Shown here in pieces: positions 1 through 6,244 of a DNA stretch of 64,000 nucleotides. The notes under the pieces were generated by a model. That model saw only the letters and a list, made by a program, of their open reading frames with translations, had not been told where the DNA came from and ran no database searches. The position numbers were made by a program, and so were the translations under genes. Position 1 is the first letter of the stretch. The number at the start of each line of letters is the position of its first letter. Source of the DNA: an uncultured Bacteroidales bacterium (GTDB lineage Bacteria; Bacteroidota; Bacteroidia; Bacteroidales; Bacteroidaceae); assembly GCA_949297215.1 (NCBI GenBank), contig CASFRV010000007.1:62001-126000 (forward strand), written 5' to 3'.

Positions 1-434
1 AGGCGCATGCCGGCGGGCGAAATCTCCACGGGATACGAGCGCTCGAACCAGAAAGAGCTCATGCCATAGTAAGCGTCGCTCAGGCGGTCGGCAATCGTCA
101 GGTCTTCGGGCAGGCGAGCCTCGCAGCGAAAGCCCAGCTGGATCGTCTGCGTTCGGTCGTCCACCGTGCCCTGCGCCGGCCCTTCGTAGAGCACGTTGCC
201 CTGTGCGTCTTTTTCCCTCACGACGGGCGCCATGCGCGCGCCGAAGGTTTCCATCGGCCGGCCCGTTTCTTCTGTCTTCCTGAGGAGTTCCTCTTCCAGG
301 TCTTGGGGCAGCGGGTCGACGGAGTAGTGGTATTTTACGCCCGACATGTCGGGCATGTCATATTCGTACTGGCACGAGGCAAGGAGCGCCGTCACGGCGA
401 GCAGCGCGGTGCCTGTGATGTGTTTTCTCTTCAT
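1..434 (-). CDS. Lipoprotein of unknown function, C-terminus beyond the window
   Basis: The frame reads from an ATG at 434 off the left edge, so about 144 codons are visible. A second in-frame ATG lies two codons upstream at 440. The N-terminus is a lipoprotein signal peptide (MKRKHITG, hydrophobic stretch, lipobox LLASC), so the mature protein would be anchored by its cysteine in the outer or inner membrane. The visible mature part is polar and contains the stretch MPDMSGVKYHYSVDPLPQD; I recognise no domain. The gene starts only about 14 bases after the stop of the upstream 527-residue gene and is the last visible member of the five-gene minus-strand operon that begins at 4501. The function is unknown. 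Its membership in an all-exported operon suggests a role in the cell envelope (inference). Confidence 0.8.
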   Translation of the reverse strand, partial: MKRKHITGTALLAVTALLASCQYEYDMPDMSGVKYHYSVDPLPQDLEEELLRKTEETGRPMETFGARMAPVVREKDAQGNVLYEGPAQGTVDDRTQTIQLGFRCEARLPEDLTIADRLSDAYYGMSSFWFERSYPVEISPAGMR

Positions 435-448
435 TGTCATTGTTTCGT

Positions 449-2032
449 TTAAAGGTTGAAGCGCAGGCCCGCATAGAAGTTCAGGCGGTTCAGCTCATGG
501 TTGTCGTAGGCCGCCTCGTTATTCTTGTTGAGCGGAATGTTGCAGTTGTAGTCGGCCCCGACGGTGAGCTGCACGGGATACCACAGGTTGACGTTGAGCC
601 GCAGGCCGGCGTGGCCCGTGAAGAAAGGCGTGAGCCCGGCCATTCCTCCGGGAAAGTTTGCCCAATCTTCCTCTTTGAAGTCCCAGTATTGCATGTTGCT
701 TTTCGTGAGCCCGGCCAGCTGCGCGCCGACGAGGGCGTAGGGCATGAGTTCCAGGCGGCCCAGGAAGTGCCAGCCGATGCCGTAGCCCAGGTTGATGCCC
801 CCGCTCATGAGTTTGGGCTGCACATCTTGGTCGTCGTTGTCGAACCACACGCCCCGTGGGTCGCTCTTGAAGGCGTTGACGTCGAGACCCAGGAGGAAGT
901 AGTGGCTGCGGCCTTTGGGCGAAAAGCCCCCGAAGCGGCGCTCCCACAGCAGGCGTGCGCCGTGGCGGGCGTCGCTGCCGAAGCTGCCCTGCCACAGGGT
1001 CGAGAAAGCCCAGCGGTGGCGGCCCCGGTAGACGGCGATGTCGCCCAGCTTGTTCGAGGCCATGCGTCCGCTCACGGTGTAGAGGCGCACGCTGTCGGGG
1101 CCCACCTCGGTGGCGCGCACGCTGCATATCTTCTTCGAATACATCACGCTGTCCTTGCCGAGAAACGCGCGGTAGACATACAGCAGGTCGCCCGAGCGTA
1201 CACCTTGCTTCGCGCCCGTGCGGGCCACAAAGGGCCGGCGCGTCACCACGGGGCCGCGCACGGCAAACTCGGGCACCTCCTTGGCGATTTCCTGTATCAG
1301 GTTGTACGGACGCAACGTTTTGCCGACGGCCACTGCGGCAGCCAGCAGCGGCACGCCACCCGCAATGGCCGGCGTCTTCATTTCCCCGGAAAGCGCCTGC
1401 CTCATGTCGCCTTTGATCTTGCCGCTGCCCCTGTACGTTACGGGCACCTCGATCTGGTCGTAGCGGGCCGGGTCGTTCCATGTGTTGAAGGCCTGGTCGA
1501 TGATGCGGTCGTCGATGTCGACGTGAAAGACGTGCCACCACCATTTCGTCCCTTTCTTGTTGGACGACGTGAGGACGATGAAGTTGTTCTTCAAAAGCTG
1601 CCGCGCTATTTCGCGCTTCAACACGTCCTTCGTTTCGGCGCTCACGTCGAACGAGGCCTCGCTAATTTCCTCGATGGTCGTGTTGCCCAAGGCTTCGTCG
1701 TAGAGCCGGTCGATGTGGAGGCCCGCGGCGTCGCGGTGCAGGAGCATGTCGAGCGTTTGCTTGCCCAGCCCGGCCTCGGTGAGGCGTCGGGCCACGGCCT
1801 GCATGGCGGTTTCGCTTCTTTCGCTTTTTCTGTCGGTGGTGAGCTCGAAGGGCAGTTCCGTTTCGCCGAGGTAGCGTATGTTGGGGTCGTCGGCAAAGGC
1901 TGCCTCGTCGACGCCGCTACCGGCCACGACCACGCCCACCTTGATGTACTTGCTGTCGATCGACAGCTTCTGCGCCTGCGCTCCCGTGGCGGCGAGCAGC
2001 ACGAGGGCAGACAGGATGTGTTTTATCTTCAT
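449..2032 (-). CDS. Exported protein with probable C-terminal beta-barrel, unknown function
   Basis: This encodes 527 residues. MKIKHILSALVLLAATGAQA is a clear signal peptide with cleavage after AQA. The first 300 residues or so look soluble and mixed alpha/beta, with a segment GVRSGDLLYVYRAF followed by short strands. From about residue 340 the chain alternates aromatic and polar residues (YFLLGLDVNAF, LMPYALVGAQL) and ends in FYAGLRFNL, the C-terminal pattern of Bacteroidota outer-membrane barrels. I infer a periplasmic domain fused to a small barrel. It lies 31 bases downstream of the 313-residue gene and just upstream of the lipoprotein, so it is probably co-transcribed with both. No family name can be given with confidence. 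Confidence 0.85.
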   Translation of the reverse strand: MKIKHILSALVLLAATGAQAQKLSIDSKYIKVGVVVAGSGVDEAAFADDPNIRYLGETELPFELTTDRKSERSETAMQAVARRLTEAGLGKQTLDMLLHRDAAGLHIDRLYDEALGNTTIEEISEASFDVSAETKDVLKREIARQLLKNNFIVLTSSNKKGTKWWWHVFHVDIDDRIIDQAFNTWNDPARYDQIEVPVTYRGSGKIKGDMRQALSGEMKTPAIAGGVPLLAAAVAVGKTLRPYNLIQEIAKEVPEFAVRGPVVTRRPFVARTGAKQGVRSGDLLYVYRAFLGKDSVMYSKKICSVRATEVGPDSVRLYTVSGRMASNKLGDIAVYRGRHRWAFSTLWQGSFGSDARHGARLLWERRFGGFSPKGRSHYFLLGLDVNAFKSDPRGVWFDNDDQDVQPKLMSGGINLGYGIGWHFLGRLELMPYALVGAQLAGLTKSNMQYWDFKEEDWANFPGGMAGLTPFFTGHAGLRLNVNLWYPVQLTVGADYNCNIPLNKNNEAAYDNHELNRLNFYAGLRFNL

Positions 2033-2063
2033 GTGCTTGTGTTGTTGTGTGTCAGTTGTGTGC

Positions 2064-3005
2064 TTAGAACCACCGCACCACCCTGTACGTGGGCTTCATG
2101 GCGTCGAGCAGTTTGCCCGCCACGCGGGCCGAGGCGTCGATGCGCTTTTTGCGCACGTTCTCGTTGCTCCTGATGCGCTGCCGCTCCACGGCCAGGCGTT
2201 CGCGGGCCGCCGCGGTGAGGCGTTTCTCCATCTCGGCCGCGAGCTTTGCGGCGGCGCTGCTCGTCGCGGCCGACGGGTTTTCAATCTGGTCGAGCCAGGC
2301 CGCCGCCTCGGCCGCGCCCTTCTCGTCGGGGCTGGCGCTCCATGCGGCGCGGGCCTTGATGAGCAGTTCGCTGTTGGCGTTATCGATGGCCGCGCGGGTG
2401 CAGGTGGTGGCCAGCTCGCGTGCCTCCTCGTAGCGGGCGCACGATCGGGGCACGACGGCCAGCGCCGCCACCGCTTCGTCATACTTGTTCTCCCGCAGGA
2501 GCGAGCGCGCCTCGGCCAGGAGCTTCGGCGCCATCTTTTCATAGTAGGCCTCGATGCGGTCGCGGCCTTCGGTGATGGTGTGTTGCAGCTCTTCGTCGCG
2601 GGCGTTGAGCTTGCGCACGGCGGCCTGCAAGGCCTGTTGGCGCGAGCTGCCGATGCCCGTCAGCTCCTGCTGGCACGAGGCGAAGAGCGTGCCGTCGATG
2701 CCGTCGCCCACGTAGACGGTGAGCAGCACGCGCAGCACGACCTTTTGCGGGATGGTGGCCGTCGTCGTCTGCTGCACGACGTCGGCCTTGGGCGTGATGA
2801 CGAAGCGCTTGTCGAACCCGCCGGAGGCGTTGGCCAGCGACACGGCGTAGGCCAGCTTGGTCTGCAAGAGGCGCGAGGTGGCGTCGTCGAAACCCGTGGC
2901 GGGGTCGACGTAGGGCGTGATGGTGAGGCAGCCGAACCGGGCCGTCTGGCCCGTGGCCGCGAGGGCCGCGACGGCCCAGAGCAGCGTGATGAACAGTCGT
3001 TTCAT
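2064..3005 (-). CDS. Exported hypothetical protein, helical C-terminal half
   Basis: This encodes 313 residues with a signal peptide (MKRLFITLLWAVAALAATGQ). The N-terminal 130 residues resemble a beta-rich domain (RFGCLTITPYVDP, VVLRVLLTVYVGDGIDGTLFAS). The rest is strongly helical, with TPR-like text (ARSLLRENKYDEAVAALAVV) at about residues 170-200 and a charged helix ending in KPTYRVVRWF. From memory, similar exported proteins with a degenerate TPR segment are common in Bacteroidales, but I know no name or function for them. The gene sits between the DUF6175-like gene (15-base gap) and the barrel protein (31-base gap) in the same operon, suggesting a periplasmic partner in one complex (inference). 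Confidence 0.82.
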   Translation of the reverse strand: MKRLFITLLWAVAALAATGQTARFGCLTITPYVDPATGFDDATSRLLQTKLAYAVSLANASGGFDKRFVITPKADVVQQTTTATIPQKVVLRVLLTVYVGDGIDGTLFASCQQELTGIGSSRQQALQAAVRKLNARDEELQHTITEGRDRIEAYYEKMAPKLLAEARSLLRENKYDEAVAALAVVPRSCARYEEARELATTCTRAAIDNANSELLIKARAAWSASPDEKGAAEAAAWLDQIENPSAATSSAAAKLAAEMEKRLTAAARERLAVERQRIRSNENVRKKRIDASARVAGKLLDAMKPTYRVVRWF

Positions 3006-3020
3006 GGCGGTCAGGGTTTC

Positions 3021-3998
3021 TTAGTCTTTCTTGCCCAACGTCAGATACACCTTGCCGATGCCCACGGCGTGGGTCGACACGGAGATGTCGTACTGCCCGA
3101 GCAGGGCGGTGAGGCCGGTCTTGACGAAATCTTCCATGCTCAGCGCCTTGACGCGGCCAAAGGCGGCCTTGCCCGTCAGGGGGAAGCGTACCTGGTCGAG
3201 CTTCATGGCGTAGCGCGAGGTTTTTCCTCCGGTGAAGGCGCCGCGCACGGCGTTGTCGGCCACCCACATCTGTATGAGGTCGGCCAGCTCGCCCTCTTCG
3301 CCCCGGTACGTCACGGTCGATTCGAGGTTGAGCGGGCACGTCTCGGCCACCTTGACGAAGATGGTGCCCTCGCGTCCCTTCGTCTTGAGCTGTTCGAAGT
3401 AGCGGTTGAGGCCCATGGCAAACGTCTCGATGTTGTCGCTCACGGCGGCGCGCAGCAGCATGCTCACCGAGCCGGCCGACGTCTTGCTTACTGGGCCGAA
3501 GGCCAGCAGGGCCTTTTTCGAGGCGCAGTCGATCGACGAGACGCGCAGCTCGAGCCGCTGTTCGGGGCCGTAGGCCGAGATGCGCGGCGCCACCTTGACC
3601 AGGATGTCGGCCCCCGCCACGCGCGAGAGGCGGTCCAGGTCGTCCTCGACCACCATGCCGTCGTCCTTGGCCGTGAGCACGCCCGCGAGCGCCTCGTCCT
3701 CTTTGAGTTCGTCGAGCGTCTGGCTGAGGTTGGTCAGCTCGAAGCCATAGCCCGCCATGATGTTCTCGAAGCTGTTGATGACGTCGAGCACGTCGTTGTC
3801 GAGCATGGCGCGGGTGTAGTCGGCCATGGGCGAGCCGTCGGCCGCCTCGCGCACATATCCCTTGTTGATGCAGAAGGCCTCTTCGGGCACCACCATCACT
3901 TTGGGTTTCTGCATGGCCGGTGCCTCGCTCTGGGCGCGGCCCGCGGCCATGCAGGTCAGGGCTGCGAGGATGCAAAGGAGATGTCTTGTGTAGGTCAT
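3021..3998 (-). CDS. Exported protein resembling DUF6175
   Basis: This encodes 325 residues with a signal peptide (MTYTRHLLCILAALTCMAAGRAQ). The mature N-terminus KPKVMVVPEEAFCINKGYV, followed by a segment describing FENIMAGYGFELTNLSQTLDEL, matches my memory of the Bacteroidota family DUF6175 (start 'KPT-MVVP', 'GF-L-nLe--Lk'). The ADILVKVAPRI segment resembles the CsgG/LPP20-like fold that such proteins are thought to share; that link is inference. Its start codon overlaps the stop of the upstream 168-residue gene by four bases, indicating translational coupling. The function is unknown; context suggests an outer-membrane or periplasmic assembly. Confidence 0.82.
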   Translation of the reverse strand: MTYTRHLLCILAALTCMAAGRAQSEAPAMQKPKVMVVPEEAFCINKGYVREAADGSPMADYTRAMLDNDVLDVINSFENIMAGYGFELTNLSQTLDELKEDEALAGVLTAKDDGMVVEDDLDRLSRVAGADILVKVAPRISAYGPEQRLELRVSSIDCASKKALLAFGPVSKTSAGSVSMLLRAAVSDNIETFAMGLNRYFEQLKTKGREGTIFVKVAETCPLNLESTVTYRGEEGELADLIQMWVADNAVRGAFTGGKTSRYAMKLDQVRFPLTGKAAFGRVKALSMEDFVKTGLTALLGQYDISVSTHAVGIGKVYLTLGKKD

Positions 3999-4501
3999 AA
4001 GTCTTGTAAGTTACCGATGGTTGTTTTCAGTCCTTGGGCGTGGAAGAGCTCGGCCAGCCCCTGCCAGTTGACGATGAGCGTGAGGCGCACCTGGCGCTCG
4101 CGCCCCACCTTGACGTTGTCGGTTCCCGTGGGATAGCCGTCGCTTGCGCGGCGAACGAAGCGCAGGCAGCCGCCGTCTTCGAAAAACGCGTCGAACCACG
4201 CCTTTTGCTCCTCGTAGGCCGCGCGCCCCCCGGCCAGCACGGGCGGACAGGCCGCCACCTCGTTGCCACCCGGCGCCCCGTCGAAGGTGAGGGCGGCCAC
4301 GGCGTCCGTCAGGGCGCGGTCGATGGCCTTGTCGACGGAGCCCCCGCGGGCCGTCACCTCCACAATTTTCACGCCCGGGCCGCCGCTGCGCTTCATCACC
4401 ACGTTGCGGCGGGCGTCGATGTCGAACTTTTTTTTCCTCGCTTCGGCGGGCAGGCAGACGAGCAGCGCCGAAAGCAGCAGAATGATGCGGGTAAATTTCA
4501 T
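3995..4501 (-). CDS. Small exported protein, first gene of the envelope operon
   Basis: This encodes 168 residues with a signal peptide (MKFTRIILLLSALLVCLPAEA). The mature part contains VKIVEVTARGGSVDKAIDRALTDAVAAL, an alpha/beta pattern like the LPP20-type domain often found next to DUF6175 genes (from memory, weak). It ends TTIGNLQDL and overlaps the next gene by four bases. It is the 5'-most gene of the five-gene unit; the nearest promoter-like element is at 4521-4528. The next upstream DNA is repeat locus A. Confidence 0.8.
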   Translation of the reverse strand: MKFTRIILLLSALLVCLPAEARKKKFDIDARRNVVMKRSGGPGVKIVEVTARGGSVDKAIDRALTDAVAALTFDGAPGGNEVAACPPVLAGGRAAYEEQKAWFDAFFEDGGCLRFVRRASDGYPTGTDNVKVGRERQVRLTLIVNWQGLAELFHAQGLKTTIGNLQDL

Positions 4502-4520
4502 AGTAGCTACCGATTTTTTT

Positions 4521-4528
4521 GCAAAGTT
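4521..4528 (-). promoter_or_regulatory. Promoter -7 element for the envelope operon
   Basis: On the minus strand the sequence reads CAACTTTG, one mismatch from the Bacteroidota -7 consensus TAnnTTTG, about 20 bases before the ATG at 4501. No good -33 element is obvious. Confidence 0.45.
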
Positions 4529-4663
4529 GAAGGTTTCCGCCGTCAGCCCGAAATTATTTTTGGTTCAGTTTGGTTCATAGCGTGGCGGCCCGCTCCGAAC
4601 CGTCGCGCATGCCCTCTTCGGGGCCGCCGCCCCGCGCCCCTCTGTTAGAGCCGCCCGCGGCCT

Positions 4664-5003
4664 GTGCGCTATATGGCAAAGCGTTAAAGCGGACAGCCAC
4701 CGACACGCGCGTTTTAGCGTTCGAAATGCGGCGCGATGGGGTATTCGTGCCGATCCATCCCATGGATTTCCATTTCCATCCCATGGATCGGCCGATCCAT
4801 CCCATGCAATTTTCCATCCAAGGCCAGTTTTCAGAGGAAAATAGGGGTCGATTTGTGCCATATAGTGGCGAAAAAGCCCTTCCTCGGGCGCTCCGCGAAG
4901 GCTGTTCGCACGGAAGCGTTTCACTATCAGCAGTTTCTGATTTTCGCGTATTTGCGAGCGACGGAGCAGTCGCGCGAAAATATTCGATTCTCCGTGTTAA
5001 AAA
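4664..5003 (+). repeat. Family I composite repeat, copy A
   Basis: This roughly 340-base unit starts GTGCGCTATATGGCAAA and ends ATTCTCCGTGTTAAAAA. Inside are a G+C-variable segment, three to four copies of a 12-base motif CATCCCATGGAT, an inverted match of the left end (TTTGTGCCATATAG at 4853-4866), and a terminal stem-loop (ATTTTCGCG ... CGCGAAAAT, 4939-4982). Copies B, C and D share the same order of parts. Confidence 0.85.
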
Positions 5004-5083
5004 GCAGTTGTGCGAGGCAATCAACCAGGGCTGCGCAGGGCAAAGGAGGTTCGAGCGAGTGTGCGGAGGGACAGCGAGGCCTG

Positions 5084-5405
5084 CGCCCCCATAGGGGGCG
5101 AACTTTCTATAACCGCGGGTGAGCCAAAGGCGAACCTGCGGACAGGAAGCACATAGATATGCGGACCCCATAGGGGTCCAACGTCGATTACCGCGGGTAG
5201 GCCGCAGGCACACCCGCGGAGCAGCGAGGCTGCCGAACGTCCAAAGGTCACCGCGGAGATGGCGACGCACACAGGCCGGCATCCTGCGGTCCGCACGACG
5301 TCGGCGTGAAGTTCGACCCCATGGGGTCGGAATGATGTGTGGTTTCTGTCCGCGGGTGGCTTCGCTCACCCGCGGTTATAGAAAGTGCGACCTCTATGGG
5401 GTCGA
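5084..5405 (+). repeat. Family II palindromic element, copy A
   Basis: Four short palindromes P1-P4 alternate with stem-loops H1-H3. P1 is CGCCCCCATAGGGGGCG, and P2 and P3 are GACCCC..GGGGTC types. H1-H3 have arms CCGCGGGT and ACCCGCGG. The P1-H1-P2 half is roughly the inverted repeat of the P3-H3-P4 half. P4 is imperfect (GACCTCTATGGGGTC). Confidence 0.8.
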
Positions 5406-5497
5406 CAGCCTCGCTGCCGACGCGCCGTCGCCCCGCGCGCATGGGAAATCCGCCACATGAATTCATCACACGTTCCCGCCGCATGGACTGTCCGCCA

Positions 5498-5611
5498 CGT
5501 AGAGACGCGATTCATCGCGTCTCTCACCGCCCGGACGGCCCACCGCGGGGAGGAATGCCGTGGCGGGGCTGCGCCCCGAGCGGGTGAGACGCCAGGGATG
5601 GCGTCTCTACG
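5498..5611. repeat. Family IV element (GAGACGCGA arms), locus A first copy
   Basis: The left arm is CGTAGAGACGCGATTCATCG with its complement, followed by a core holding GGGGC/GCCCC hairpins and a right arm. The right arm is a different hairpin, ACGCCAGGGATGGCGT, instead of the usual ACGCGATGAATCGCGT. Confidence 0.8.
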
Positions 5612-5675
5612 CAGCGGACATCCAGCCTCACCGACACACTGCTGCCCCTCATCATCGGTCCTTCGCAGCAGGGGC

Positions 5676-5893
5676 GGCCCCAAGGGGGCCGAGCTATTAG
5701 TAGCCGCGGGTGGAGCGTAGCGGAACCCGCGGAAAGGAAGCACATAACGAATATAGCCTCGAAGAGGCGTCTATGCCACAGGCCGCAGCGGGCATAGCGA
5801 CCTCTTCGAGGCCGGCATCCTCACCATCCTGCCCACCTCGGGTTCCGCTGCGCTCCACCCGAGGTTACTCATAGCCCGGCCTCTTCGAGGCCG
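5676..5893 (+). repeat. Family III palindromic element, locus A copy
   Basis: It has the same P1-H1-P2-H2-P3-H3-P4 plan as family II but with palindromes GGCCTCGAAGAGGCC. Here P1 is a third variant, GGCCCCAAGGGGGCC. H1 is the CCGCGGGTGG..CCCGCGG stem, H3 the CCTCGGGT..ACCCGAGG stem. Confidence 0.8.
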
Positions 5894-5939
5894 TCAGCCT
5901 CGCCGCAGCATTCCCTCCACCCGCATGGACAGTCCGCCA

Positions 5940-6133
5940 CATAGATACGCGATTCATCGCGTATCTCACCGCCCGGACGGCCCGGCGCGGGGAGAAATGC
6001 CGTGGCGGGGCTACGCCCCGAGCGGGTGATACGCGATTCATCGCGTCTCTCACCGCCCGGACGGCCCACCGCGGGGATGAATGCCGTGACGGGGCAGTCG
6101 CCCCGAGCGGGTGGACGCCAGGGATGGCGTCCC
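5940..6133. repeat. Family IV element, locus A second copy (double)
   Basis: Three arms occur in series. The first is AGATACGCGATTCATCGCGT followed by ATCT, in which both sides of the stem carry the same change relative to the usual GAGACGCG arm. The second is the usual AGACGCG form and the last is the ACGCCAGGGATGGCGT form. Confidence 0.75.
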
Positions 6134-6178
6134 TCCTAAGGCTGTGCCCCGTGCTGATGTATTCCCCACCTACGCAAA

Positions 6179-6215
6179 CCGCCCCGCACGGCTGCCGGGG
6201 CAGGGTGCGGGGCGG
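6179..6215 (-). terminator. Intrinsic terminator of the macroglobulin gene
   Basis: The stem CCGCCCCGCAC/GTGCGGGGCGG lies 30 bases after the stop codon of the gene at 6245 and is followed on the minus strand by GTTTGCG. The U-tract is weak. Confidence 0.6.
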
Positions 6216-6244
6216 ATGGAAAGGGTGTTGGCGCGGGCTTGGCG

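Larger units (their letters stand above)
4502..6244. repeat. Repeat locus A (no gene)
   Basis: This is a 1.7 kb gene-free stretch. After the promoter it holds, in order, one family I composite (4664-5003), one family II palindromic element (5084-5405), a family IV element (5498-5611), a family III element (5676-5893), a double family IV element (5940-6133) and a terminator hairpin for the gene at 6245. The short open frames here are by-products of the repeats. Confidence 0.85.

Noticed and set aside
434-4136. Plus-strand frames of 579 and 752 codons opposite the envelope operon
   Set aside because: They are low-complexity, histidine-, alanine- and valine-rich shadows of the minus-strand genes, which have signal peptides and tight spacing.
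4570-5743. Many short open frames inside repeat loci, in both strands
   Set aside because: They follow the palindromes and end or start inside them. Apart from the 66-codon frame discussed above they are not conserved between copies.
5084-6133. CRISPR array
   Set aside because: The repeats are palindromic, of several lengths and irregularly spaced, with homologous rather than unique sequence between them. No cas gene is in the window.
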